From Clostridiales bacterium (GTDB lineage Bacteria; Bacillota; Clostridia; Saccharofermentanales; Saccharofermentanaceae), in NCBI GenBank assembly GCA_017509245.1, contig JAFWQC010000070.1, forward strand, positions 1 to 55,676: a DNA stretch of 55,676 bases. Direction: 5' to 3'. The number at the start of each line of letters is the position of its first letter. Within the stretch, counting starts at the first letter, position 1. Under the pieces are notes generated by a model. That model saw nothing but the letters and a program-made list of their open reading frames with translations. It searched no databases and was not told the DNA's origin. A program made the translations under genes and the position numbers. Below are positions 15,940-24,142 of this stretch, one piece after another.

Positions 15940-18342
15940 ATGGGCTTAAGAGAAAGACTTGGAAAAGAATGGCTTTTTTGCGACGGCGGCACAGGCTCCA
16001 TACTTCAGGGACTGGGCCTTAAAGGCGGCGAGCTTCCCGAGACATGGAACCTCACAAGACCGGATGATATAAAAGCGCTTAACAAAAGCTATTTCGATGC
16101 AGGATCAAATATCGTAAACACCAACACTTTCGGTGCCAACAGATTCAAGTTCGATAACGTATCAGAGATCGTTACCGCAGCCGTTAAGATCTGCCAGCAG
16201 GCAAGAAAAGAAGCAGGCCGTGAAGACGATGCTTATGTTGCAATAGACGTGGGCCCCACAGGAAAGCTTTTAGAGCCTATGGGAGATCTTCCCTTTAACG
16301 TTGCGGTCGATGTTTTCGCTGAGATCATAAAGGCAGGATATGAGGCAGGCGGAGATCTGGTCCTCATCGAGACGATGAGCGACTCCTACGAAGCAAAGGC
16401 AGCAGTAGTTGCAGCAAAAGAGGTATGCGACCTGCCCATCATAGTTACGATGGTCTACGACGAGACAGGTAAGCTCCTTACGGGCGGCGGAGTTGAAGGC
16501 ACTGTCGCAATGTTAGAAGGCCTTAAGGTCGATGCTGTCGGCATCAACTGCGGCTTCGGTCCGACACAGATGCTCCCTATCGCAGAGCGCCTTGTTAAGT
16601 GCTGCTCCCTTCCTATCGTTGTTAACCCTAACGCGGGTCTTCCGAGAACAGAGAACGGCGTGACAGTTTACGACGTCGATCCTGATGACTTCGCAAGTGT
16701 CATGGAGCAGATCGCGAAGCTGGGCGTACACGTTATGGGCGGCTGCTGCGGAACGACTCCCGATCACATCAGCAAGATGATAAATACGGTTAAGGCAGTT
16801 CCCTTCACCGCTCCTACGGTTAAGAATGAGACTTACGTTACGAGCTTTGCAGACTGCGTTAAGATCGGCAAGAAGCCCGTCATAATCGGTGAGAGGATCA
16901 ATCCTACAGGCAAGAAGAAGCTCCAGCAGGCTCTGCGTGACCACAATACCGATTACCTTCTGACCGAAGCGTTGAAGCAGGAAGAGGCCGGCGCTCACAT
17001 CTTAGACGTCAATGTTGGTCTTCCGGAGATCGACGAGCCTTCCATGATGGAAGACGTTGTATTGAAGATCCAGTCAGTTACAAATCTTCCTCTGCAGATA
17101 GACACAACCAATATCGAAGCGTTAGAGCGCGGCATGCGCATCTATAACGGCAAGCCCATGATAAACTCCGTTAACGGCAAGGAAGAGAACATCAAGGCAG
17201 TAATGCCGCTGGTTGCTAAATACGGCGGCGTTCTGGTCGCTCTTCCTCTTGACGAAGGCGGTATTCCTGAGACTTCAGACGGCAGGATCGCTATTGCAAA
17301 GCGCATCTACGAAGAAGCTGACAGATACGGTATTCCGAGAAAGGATATCGTTATCGATGGCCTTGCAATGACAGTCTCTTCAGATCCTAATTCCGCCATT
17401 GCGACCCTTGATACGGTAAGACGTGTAAGAGACGAATTCGACGGCCATTCGATCCTCGGTGTATCAAATATCTCCTTCGGTCTTCCCGCCAGAGAACTCG
17501 TCAATTCGCACTTCCTTACGATGGCGATGCAGAACGGTCTTTCCTGCGCGATCATCAACCCCTGCAACGGCCCCATGATGGCATCCTACAGATCATTTAA
17601 CGCGTTAATGAACCTTGACCCTAATCTTCAGGAATTCATTACTGCTTTCAAGGATTATGTTGCCGGCTCCGCCACTGTCGCAAGCACAAAAAGTTCCGGT
17701 GCTGCGTCCGGAGCTGTCCTGACATTAGGAGAAGCTATCGAGAGAGGCGTTGTCGGAAGAGCCGCCGAAGCAATGAAAGAGGCACTTGATTCAGGAAGAG
17801 ATTCACTCGAGATAATTGATAGCGAACTCATTCCGTCGCTCGACCGCGTCGGAAAAGGTTTTGAGGCAGGGACCATATTCCTTCCCCAGCTTCTCATGAG
17901 CGCAGATGCTGCAAAGGCGGCTTTCGCAGTCGTTAAGGAGGCCATGGCTGACAAACCCAGAAACACTAAGGGCCAGGTCATCATGGCCACGGTCAAAGGT
18001 GACATTCACGACATCGGCAAGAATATCGTTAAGGTCATGCTCGAGAATTACGGCTACGACGTAATAGATCTGGGCAAGGACGTTCCGCCCGAAGTGATCG
18101 TTGACTGCGCCATCGAGAACAACATCAAGGTCGTGGGCCTTTCCGCTCTCATGACAACAACGGTTGCTTCGATGGAAGAGACCATAAAGCTCATGCGTGA
18201 GAAAAAGCCCGATACAAAGATCGTTGTAGGCGGCGCGGTAATGACACCCGAATACGCAGACCAGATCGGCGCAGATGCCTATGCAAAGGATGCAATGGCA
18301 ACAGTAAGATACTGCGATTCGGTCTTTGAAGGATCAGTTTAA
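15940..18342 (+). CDS. metH: Cobalamin-dependent methionine synthase without the reactivation domain, 800 aa
   Basis: Transfers a methyl group from 5-methyl-THF via cobalamin to homocysteine. Order of domains: homocysteine-binding barrel with zinc ligands Cys204, Cys269 and Cys270 (GINCG and GGCCGT); pterin-binding barrel (IGERINPTGKKKL, DVNVG, GVSNISFGLPAR); four-helix cap; B12-binding Rossmann domain with DIHDIGKNIV (Asp688, His690 the lower cobalt ligand, Gly693). It stops after the B12 domain, whereas the E. coli enzyme is over 1200 residues; the missing part is supplied by the preceding gene. The ATG at 15940 is preferred because the longer frame overlaps the preceding gene. No terminator precedes the convergent GNAT gene, 3 bases away. 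Confidence 0.95.
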   Translation: MGLRERLGKEWLFCDGGTGSILQGLGLKGGELPETWNLTRPDDIKALNKSYFDAGSNIVNTNTFGANRFKFDNVSEIVTAAVKICQQARKEAGREDDAYVAIDVGPTGKLLEPMGDLPFNVAVDVFAEIIKAGYEAGGDLVLIETMSDSYEAKAAVVAAKEVCDLPIIVTMVYDETGKLLTGGGVEGTVAMLEGLKVDAVGINCGFGPTQMLPIAERLVKCCSLPIVVNPNAGLPRTENGVTVYDVDPDDFASVMEQIAKLGVHVMGGCCGTTPDHISKMINTVKAVPFTAPTVKNETYVTSFADCVKIGKKPVIIGERINPTGKKKLQQALRDHNTDYLLTEALKQEEAGAHILDVNVGLPEIDEPSMMEDVVLKIQSVTNLPLQIDTTNIEALERGMRIYNGKPMINSVNGKEENIKAVMPLVAKYGGVLVALPLDEGGIPETSDGRIAIAKRIYEEADRYGIPRKDIVIDGLAMTVSSDPNSAIATLDTVRRVRDEFDGHSILGVSNISFGLPARELVNSHFLTMAMQNGLSCAIINPCNGPMMASYRSFNALMNLDPNLQEFITAFKDYVAGSATVASTKSSGAASGAVLTLGEAIERGVVGRAAEAMKEALDSGRDSLEIIDSELIPSLDRVGKGFEAGTIFLPQLLMSADAAKAAFAVVKEAMADKPRNTKGQVIMATVKGDIHDIGKNIVKVMLENYGYDVIDLGKDVPPEVIVDCAIENNIKVVGLSALMTTTVASMEETIKLMREKKPDTKIVVGGAVMTPEYADQIGADAYAKDAMATVRYCDSVFEGSV

Positions 18343-18345
18343 TAC

Positions 18346-18804
18346 TCAGTCCAATGACATGATGTAGATCTGGCAGGGATTCTCATCACCCCAGATCTCA
18401 TTAATGACTTCGAGTTCCTTAAAACCGCAGGATAAGTAGAAACGGTTGGTCCTGTCGTAGTCTTCATACACGCCCATTTTAACGGTCTTGACCTGCATGA
18501 ACGAATAACCTTCCTCCGTTGCGATCTTCTTTGCTTCTTCGAAAAGTGCCCTTCCCAAGCCTTTGCGGTGAAACTCCTTGAGCACTCCCATAACTGCGAG
18601 TTCAACAGTCTCCCTGCCCGTTTCCTTAAGGCAGAGAAAGCCTGCATATCCGCCGTCTTCTTTTGCAGCAAAGAATATCCAGTCAGCGCAGTCTGAAATA
18701 TATTTCTCCCTGCTCTCATCTACTTCAAACCAGTCGTGCAAAGCTTCCAGTACTTTTCTTGCTATCTTCTGCTTTAATTCTCTGTCATTTATTCTTTCGA
18801 TCAT
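18346..18804 (-). CDS. GNAT-family N-acetyltransferase, 152 aa
   Basis: Transfers an acetyl group from acetyl-CoA to an unknown amine. The acetyl-CoA pyrophosphate loop is visible as EFHRKGLGRALFEEAKKIA (R/QxxGxG/A type), preceded by beta strand VELAVMGVL and followed by the C-terminal FYLSCGFKELEVI. Full single-domain length. The start has AGAGGAAAG upstream. It is the last gene of a minus-strand run with the amidohydrolase and Nudix genes. Substrate cannot be inferred. Confidence 0.88.
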   Translation of the reverse strand: MIERINDRELKQKIARKVLEALHDWFEVDESREKYISDCADWIFFAAKEDGGYAGFLCLKETGRETVELAVMGVLKEFHRKGLGRALFEEAKKIATEEGYSFMQVKTVKMGVYEDYDRTNRFYLSCGFKELEVINEIWGDENPCQIYIMSLD

Positions 18805-18815
18805 TATCTTTCCTC

Positions 18816-19571
18816 TTATAATCCGTAGATCCTTATGGCATTATCTGCCAGCACTTTCTGTTCAATATCAGGCACTAACCCGAGATCTGTTACGAACTTT
18901 ATGTGTCCTTCCATGCTGCATCCGAAGCTGTCAGAGCCGAACATCACCCTGTCCGGGATCTTCTCCGTAAGAGCCTTTACCTCCGCACTTATCTTATCAA
19001 GAATGTCCTCATTGTCAGCAACGGATGACAGGTCAAATGCGATATTCGGATACTTTATAAGTCCCATGCATTTGCTTATCTCAGGATACCAGCAATGACA
19101 GCAGACAAACTGCAGATGAGGGTATTCTTTTATAACCTCTTCAGCGACATTTACATCACCATACTTAACGTTGTCCCAGCCCGAATGGAAGAGCACCGGA
19201 ACATTATGTTTCATCGCGAGTTCATACACAGGCTTTATGCATTCGTCCGTAAGGTAGAACTCCTCGTGGCCCGTGAAGAGCTTGATGCCCTTTATCTTTT
19301 TATCTGATATGTAGCGGTCAAGATTTTCGAGCGTTTCAGAAAAACATTTGAAAGGGCTTATGCCGCCTATAACATAAACATTTCCGCAGTCTTCGAAAAG
19401 ATCCACAAGATCGCTATTTGATCCGATACCGCTCTCCGGCCATGAATCCGCGATTGCTATGCACTTATCAACACCGGCACGTTCCATTTCAAGAAGAAGT
19501 CTTTCCTTCTTAGACTTCATATCTTTGTACTCACTGCCTACCGGCAGATGTACGTGTGCATCGATTATCAC
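18816..19571 (-). CDS. Amidohydrolase family 2 (metal-dependent TIM barrel) protein, 251 aa
   Basis: Starts with GTG, immediately after the stop of the Nudix gene (TAA then GTG), so the genes are coupled. The N-terminal metal motif is DAHVHLP; further family features are GIKLFTG, VLFHSGW (His), HLQFVCCHCWYP (His) and the late FGSDSFG (Asp). This is the amidohydrolase_2 pattern (decarboxylases and hydrolases on small carboxylated or cyclic compounds). Substrate unknown. Length is short to normal for the family. Confidence 0.85.
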   Translation of the reverse strand: MIIDAHVHLPVGSEYKDMKSKKERLLLEMERAGVDKCIAIADSWPESGIGSNSDLVDLFEDCGNVYVIGGISPFKCFSETLENLDRYISDKKIKGIKLFTGHEEFYLTDECIKPVYELAMKHNVPVLFHSGWDNVKYGDVNVAEEVIKEYPHLQFVCCHCWYPEISKCMGLIKYPNIAFDLSSVADNEDILDKISAEVKALTEKIPDRVMFGSDSFGCSMEGHIKFVTDLGLVPDIEQKVLADNAIRIYGL

Positions 19572-20039
19572 TTATAAGCGCCCCATATCTTTAAGATACT
19601 GTCTGACTTTTTCGATTACGGGAAGCTGCCTTACTTCAATGTCCTCAGGCAGATCGTCGAGCGCAAAGAAACGCTGCTCGATCACCTCTTCCTCCTGAGG
19701 CTTCATCTCGCCCGAATAATCGAAACAGATGTATATTATCCCGGCAATATAGCACTCGTCACCGTTAGGATAGATATGGTGCGTATCCTTGCCTGAAAAA
19801 TCCGTCAGGAACTCCAGTTTTCCGCACGTAAGGCCTGTCTCTTCAAAGACTTCTCTGCGGCAGGCCTCCTCAAAGCTCTCACCTAATTCCAGCGATCCGC
19901 CCGGATGGTCCCAGAGTTTGTCATCGGCACGTTTGCCTAAAAGTATCTCATTCTTCTCATTTACCAGATATGCTCCGGCACCCGTCAGTATTATCGGTCT
20001 GTGTCCCAGTTCTTTTCTGAGATCCATTATGTAGCCCAT
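19572..20039 (-). CDS. Nudix hydrolase, 155 aa
   Basis: Hydrolyses a nucleoside diphosphate linked to some group X. The Nudix box is complete: GGSLELGESFEEACRREVFEETGL, broken here only for description as GGSLELGES at its start and REVFEETG at its end, with all conserved Gly, Arg and Glu residues. Preceding HPG motif (LWDHPGG) fits the MutT-like subfamily. The ATG at 20039 has AAGGAG upstream; an internal Met four codons later is a weaker alternative. Directly adjoins the amidohydrolase gene. Confidence 0.9.
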   Translation of the reverse strand: MGYIMDLRKELGHRPIILTGAGAYLVNEKNEILLGKRADDKLWDHPGGSLELGESFEEACRREVFEETGLTCGKLEFLTDFSGKDTHHIYPNGDECYIAGIIYICFDYSGEMKPQEEEVIEQRFFALDDLPEDIEVRQLPVIEKVRQYLKDMGRL

Positions 20040-20058
20040 GCTTGTCTCCTTATTGGTT

Positions 20059-20904
20059 TTATTCCGAAAGAAACAGTTCTTTCAGTTTATTCGCAACCGC
20101 ATCTTCATCATTGCTTCCGATAATGCCGGTCGCTATCGCTTTAAGTTCGTCCACCGCGTTAGAGACCGCGTAGGCTTCATCGGCGATCTCAAACATCGAT
20201 ATATCATTGAGCGCGTCTCCGAAAACCACTAACCTGCCGTACCCGAGCTCTTCTTTAAGCTTTAATACCGACTTGGCCTTCGTACAGTTTTGCGGACATA
20301 CCTCAAGCCAGTATTCCTCCCTGTAAGTATCCTTCTGGAACAGTGTCTCCCAGCCCTGATACTTTCTGACCCTCTCATAGATCGGAGCAATATAATCCTT
20401 GTGTCCTATCAGCGTGACATATCCGGGCTCACCCGTGAACAGGCCTTCAAAGTCCGGAGCAAGCTTCATTACGGGATCATTCCTGTAGTAATCAACATAG
20501 CCACGGAATTCTGCCGTATGCTCATCACCGCAATACATCTTATACATTGTATTTCCGAAGAAACATGACACAAAGCCGCATTCCGGAAGTTCGGGGATCA
20601 AATCCTTCAGGAGACTTACCTCATCAGCAGTAAAAACAGCTTTCGTTATAATGCCGCCGGTATTGTTGTCAGCTAAGACAGCACCGTTCCTGGTGATCAC
20701 CGGAAGCTTTAGCCTCAGCCCGCCAGTTATCTCACGCGCACTCTGAATAGACCTTGCAGTCGCATATGTGAAAGCCATTCCTCTCCCGACGAGCTCATTG
20801 ACGGTATCTTCCGTATAAGCGGAAAGTTTGATGTCACTGCGCATCAGCGTGCCGTCAAGATCGGAAACATAAAGTGTCTTTTTACTCACGGGCAGGTCAC
20901 TCAC
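20059..20904 (-). CDS. HAD-superfamily phosphatase, Cof type, 281 aa
   Basis: Haloacid-dehalogenase-type hydrolase of the Cof/YidA subfamily that dephosphorylates small phosphorylated metabolites. Motif I is VSDLDGTL (nucleophile Asp), motif II TYATAR, motif IV GDALNDISMFEIADEAYAV; the C2 cap lies between. The first codon is taken as GTG at 20904, overlapping the stop of the upstream gene by eight bases; a second GTG five codons later is possible, and neither has a strong ribosome binding site, which suggests coupling. Substrate unknown. Confidence 0.87.
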   Translation of the reverse strand: MSDLPVSKKTLYVSDLDGTLMRSDIKLSAYTEDTVNELVGRGMAFTYATARSIQSAREITGGLRLKLPVITRNGAVLADNNTGGIITKAVFTADEVSLLKDLIPELPECGFVSCFFGNTMYKMYCGDEHTAEFRGYVDYYRNDPVMKLAPDFEGLFTGEPGYVTLIGHKDYIAPIYERVRKYQGWETLFQKDTYREEYWLEVCPQNCTKAKSVLKLKEELGYGRLVVFGDALNDISMFEIADEAYAVSNAVDELKAIATGIIGSNDEDAVANKLKELFLSE

Positions 20905-22216
20905 TGGGAGAAGGGTCAGTTGCAGCAGCGGGCACTTCTGATGCTGCCGGGCCGGCCGAGGCCGGTTCTATAGCAGGCTTATCCTCAACGTTTCCGGCCG
21001 CTAAAACTTCCGCCTTCTTCTTTTTTCGAGCCCTTATAAAAGATACGACCAGGAGCACTGCGAGCAGGAAAATGAACACCGCTGTGATCACCACTGCTCT
21101 TGCCAGCTTGTGTGTCGTCTCGTAAGGATTTCCTGAAGGGTCCTCGTCCTTTTCATCGAAAATCGTCTCTACAACAGAATTGATGAAACCTCTCTTCGTC
21201 AAAGGATCGCTGCTCTCAGCAACCACGACCGCCAGAAGCTTATCTTCGGGACTTATGCAGAGGATGATCATCTGTTCATCATCTTCGATAACGCGGTAAT
21301 ATCCTTCGATCTCATATTTGTCCGTGTAGATGTATTTATCTTCAAGGATCTTTTCCTGATATTCTTCTTCAAGCGTACTGCTGTCTCTGGGCGCCAGGTA
21401 TGTGAGATAGAACAGAAGATCAGACATAGATGTCTTATTCTTTTTGTCATACAAAGGCGCGATATTGGATGCAAACTTTATAAGCATGTACTGCTCCAAC
21501 GTGTGATCTGTCGTATCTTCGATCACGTCGCACATCTTTTCGAAATCGTCAGTAAAATCCTTCTCATCGATAAGACCTTCCTGATAAAGATCCATCATGC
21601 AGAGTTCAGCCATAAGCTTATAGTAAACATCTTCGTCAAAGCAGTCTTCCTTGCCGTAGAGCACTTTCATTACGTCGCCATAGTAGAACACCCTGCTCAT
21701 TCCGACCTGGCCGTTGCTTAAGAAAGCACCGTTTTCGATCCTGTACTTATCGAAAGTCTGCTCCAAAGCATTAACTACCCCAAACTCTTCTTTCCGGTCG
21801 CCGTACTTGATCGTTCGGAGCCAGAGAAGCTGCCAGCACGGATTCGTGAACGCGCCATTGTCATAGACATCGTATTCTTTTGCCTTCTTATCCGGATACT
21901 TGATCTCGATCGACATAACAGGATAACTGCTCTGCTTGTATTCCTCATTCAGCTTAAAGTTATCGGGATTGATCGCCGTGCACCTTATATACTCTTCGCG
22001 CGTCAGCTCATATTTCTCATCAGCGAGCGGATACTCAATGTAATACTTGGATTTCTTCTCATATATGTGAACCCTGGTCTCATCATTTCCATAATTTAAC
22101 TTGATGTATTCCGGGACATCAAACTTGGGCTCATACGTCGGAACAGTGAAATAGCCTGCGATCATTGCTGCCACATAAATAACGGTAAGACCTAAAACGA
22201 TCCATTTAATTCTCAT
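20897..22216 (-). CDS. Membrane-anchored protein of unknown function with two terminal TM helices, 439 aa
   Basis: N-terminal helix (WIVLGLTVIYVAAMIAGYF) and C-terminal helix (ARAVVITAVFIFLLAVLLVV) bracket an acidic, Tyr- and Lys-rich middle of about 380 residues that should lie outside the cell. A short basic segment RARKKKK follows the second helix, then a Pro/Ala/Ser-rich cytoplasmic tail ending DPSPSE. The middle begins VPTYEPKFDVPEYIKLNYG; I recognise no domain. Start supported by AGGGGGAAG. It shares an 8-base overlap with the HAD gene. A sensor or stress-related envelope role is only a guess. Confidence 0.75.
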   Translation of the reverse strand: MRIKWIVLGLTVIYVAAMIAGYFTVPTYEPKFDVPEYIKLNYGNDETRVHIYEKKSKYYIEYPLADEKYELTREEYIRCTAINPDNFKLNEEYKQSSYPVMSIEIKYPDKKAKEYDVYDNGAFTNPCWQLLWLRTIKYGDRKEEFGVVNALEQTFDKYRIENGAFLSNGQVGMSRVFYYGDVMKVLYGKEDCFDEDVYYKLMAELCMMDLYQEGLIDEKDFTDDFEKMCDVIEDTTDHTLEQYMLIKFASNIAPLYDKKNKTSMSDLLFYLTYLAPRDSSTLEEEYQEKILEDKYIYTDKYEIEGYYRVIEDDEQMIILCISPEDKLLAVVVAESSDPLTKRGFINSVVETIFDEKDEDPSGNPYETTHKLARAVVITAVFIFLLAVLLVVSFIRARKKKKAEVLAAGNVEDKPAIEPASAGPAASEVPAAATDPSPSE

Positions 22217-22345
22217 TTATCTCTTCCCCCTTGGAGTCTGAAAATCGGCAATGTATTCCTACTTTAATTAATTATAACAATCTTCAGGATAATTACTTGC
22301 GGCAGTATCAGCACGGTGGTTCCTTTATGCTCTCGAAAATTTCCC

Positions 22346-22445
22346 GGCCGCGGCCGCAAAGCCGGGTGCTTATTTGGGATACGTTTGTGTTACAAAACGT
22401 GTCCAAATGACGGTTCCGGAGGGTATGCTGAAAGCGGCCGCGGCC
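22346..22445. repeat. Nested inverted repeats between the unknown membrane gene and the fusion gene
   Basis: Outer arms GGCCGCGGCCGC (22346-22357) and GCGGCCGCGGCC (22434-22445) are exact reverse complements and each is itself nearly palindromic. Inside lies a second imperfect inverted repeat (22372-22408), ATTTGGGATACGTTT against AAACGTGTCCAAAT. The 296-bp gap holds no gene that I can support; the only other feature is a terminator. Confidence 0.65.
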
Positions 22446-22446
22446 A

Positions 22447-22479
22447 CAAAAAAAACAGCGCATCGCTGCACTGTTTTTT
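22447..22479 (-). terminator. Terminator of the ThiT-aquaporin gene
   Basis: ACAGTGC / GCGCTGT hairpin with an AGCGAT loop flanked by A-run and T-run on both sides, so it could work in either direction. It follows the minus-strand fusion gene by about 40 bases. Confidence 0.82.
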
Positions 22480-22512
22480 CTTTAGCAACAATTGTATCTA
22501 ATCCCGCAAAGC

Positions 22513-23913
22513 TTACTCTTCCGTATCTTCCTCGGGAACTTCAACAGCAGCTTCATCAGAAGAAGCTTCAACAACTGCCGTCTCTGCCTTGGCTTTGGTA
22601 ATTGCCTTGTAGACAAGAGCTGCAAGTGCGCCGCCTGCAAGAGGGCCTGCGACGAAGATCCAGAGGCTTCTGAGAGCTGCACCGCCTGCGAGAATCGCAG
22701 GACCGATGGAACGTGCAGGGTTAACTGAAGTTCCCGTGAAACCGATTCCGAGAATGTGTACGAGAACAAGAGCAAGACCGATCACGATACCGGCGAATGA
22801 ACCATGCTTAAACTTGCTGTCTGTTACGCCTAAGATAACGAGAACAAAGATGAATGTGAGAACTATCTCAACGATAAGTCCTGCAGCGATGCTGTCGTTA
22901 ACACCTGCAAGACCGTTTGCGCCAAGTCCCCATGAAGCCATCTCTTTTGCCGCCTCATCATAGACACCGGTCATGTCGATCTTGCCTGACAGACCGAACA
23001 GATACTGGAGAAGTCCCGCACCTGAGATGGCACCAAGGACCTGGAATACAACGTATCCCCAGAAGTCTGCAAAAGATAACTTTCCGCTCATAAGCATTGC
23101 AAGGGAAACGGCAGGATTTATGTGGCATCCTGATACATTGCCGATGGAGTAAGCCATTGCAACGATAACAAGACCGAATGCAAGAGCTGTAAGAATGTAT
23201 CCGCTTCCGTTTGCTGCGTCGCAGCCTACAGTCATTGCAGTGCCGCAGCCAACGAATACGAGTACGAATGTACCGATGAATTCAGCAATATATTTCTGAA
23301 CGACTGCAAGCGTATTGTTCTTTGTCGAAGAAGGAATGACCATATATAACGCGATGAGTACGACTGCAAGGATCGCAAGGTCTGCAAGAAGGAATGATCC
23401 GTTATATACCATGGAATAAACAAGTGCACTGTCATATCCTGCGTCAGCGGCATAATCCGCATAGAAGATAACGCCGGAAGCTACTGAACCGAGCCATCTT
23501 ACGACATATGCAACGATCGTGAACATTAAGATCTTGATAAGCGAAGCTCCTCTGAATCTGTTGAGCGCACCGGAGATCTTGGATCTGTCAGCCTCCTTGA
23601 GAGCCGCAAAACCAGCAAAACCTAAAGCTGTATATCCGATAGTGTAATCAAGGATCACCTGGAAAGGAGTTACGAGCCATCCTACGATGAGCTGCAAAAG
23701 GCTGAATGTGAAAGCGATTATAAAGCCCCACACAGGTCCGAATGCAACGCCGTATGCGATGATGGGCAGTGTCGAAGCCGGTGTTACCGTGCCGCCCATC
23801 GGCATCTCGAAGAGCTTAAGCTGTGAAAGTACGAATGCCAGTGCGAGACATACACCGCCGGTAGATATCCTTAAGAGATTCTCGCGGTTGGACTTAAGTG
23901 ATTGTTTTGACAT
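22513..23913 (-). CDS. Fusion of ECF thiamine transporter S component (ThiT) with an AqpZ-type aquaporin, 466 aa
   Basis: Residues 1-195 are ThiT-like: six helices, GGTVTPASTLPI (41-51), the LDY motif (88-90), SGVIF (146-150) and YSMVYNGS (166-173). Residues 205-440 are a complete aquaporin: KYIAEFIGTF, first NPA at 266-268 (HINPAV), second at 398-400 (SVNPARS). The pore filter Phe246/His386/Thr395/Arg401 matches E. coli AqpZ Phe43/His174/Thr183/Arg189. The two halves are joined by about 13 residues without stop or frameshift; Met191 at the junction has no ribosome binding site. Both parents have six helices with both ends inside, so the joint would be cytoplasmic. Start 23913 has GGAGG upstream. 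A TPP riboswitch precedes it. Each domain is certain; the function of the fusion is unknown. Confidence 0.92.
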   Translation of the reverse strand: MSKQSLKSNRENLLRISTGGVCLALAFVLSQLKLFEMPMGGTVTPASTLPIIAYGVAFGPVWGFIIAFTFSLLQLIVGWLVTPFQVILDYTIGYTALGFAGFAALKEADRSKISGALNRFRGASLIKILMFTIVAYVVRWLGSVASGVIFYADYAADAGYDSALVYSMVYNGSFLLADLAILAVVLIALYMVIPSSTKNNTLAVVQKYIAEFIGTFVLVFVGCGTAMTVGCDAANGSGYILTALAFGLVIVAMAYSIGNVSGCHINPAVSLAMLMSGKLSFADFWGYVVFQVLGAISGAGLLQYLFGLSGKIDMTGVYDEAAKEMASWGLGANGLAGVNDSIAAGLIVEIVLTFIFVLVILGVTDSKFKHGSFAGIVIGLALVLVHILGIGFTGTSVNPARSIGPAILAGGAALRSLWIFVAGPLAGGALAALVYKAITKAKAETAVVEASSDEAAVEVPEEDTEE

Positions 23914-24002
23914 AAAAACACCTCCGTCTGAAGTTACCGGGGCGATTCGCTTAACCTGTCGGCCGTACCTGAGACAAGAGGACAAAAGATAAAATATATA
24001 AG

Positions 24003-24086
24003 GTTCCCTACGCCGGCATTATCCGTCAGGTTCAGCGGGTCGGATGTTTGTTCCCTCTCAGCCTTTTACGGCTCCCCGATTACCAT
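24003..24086 (-). promoter_or_regulatory. TPP (THI-box) riboswitch controlling the ThiT-aquaporin gene
   Basis: The minus strand carries the conserved pieces in order: GGGGAGCC, GGCTGAGAGG, GACCC, GAACCTGA, GGATAATGCCGGCG and TAGGGAA. About 90 bases further on, ACTTC and GAGGT can pair around the ribosome binding site GGAGG of the gene, so control is probably of translation initiation; no intrinsic terminator with a U-run was seen. Thiamine-diphosphate sensing fits the ThiT half of the product. Confidence 0.95.
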
Positions 24087-24096
24087 TTTCGCGAAA

Positions 24097-24125
24097 ACTA
24101 TACTATACGCGCATAAGAATTACAA
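24097..24125 (-). promoter_or_regulatory. Promoter of the TPP-riboswitch transcript
   Basis: Minus-strand TTGTAA (24125-24120), 17 bases, TATAGT (24102-24097); transcription would start close to the 5' edge of the TPP aptamer. Confidence 0.6.
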
Positions 24126-24142
24126 GCATTAATGGTGACAAA

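Noticed and set aside
22316..22501. 61-residue plus-strand frame in the inverted-repeat region
   Set aside because: Passes through the palindromes and the terminator, with no ribosome binding site.
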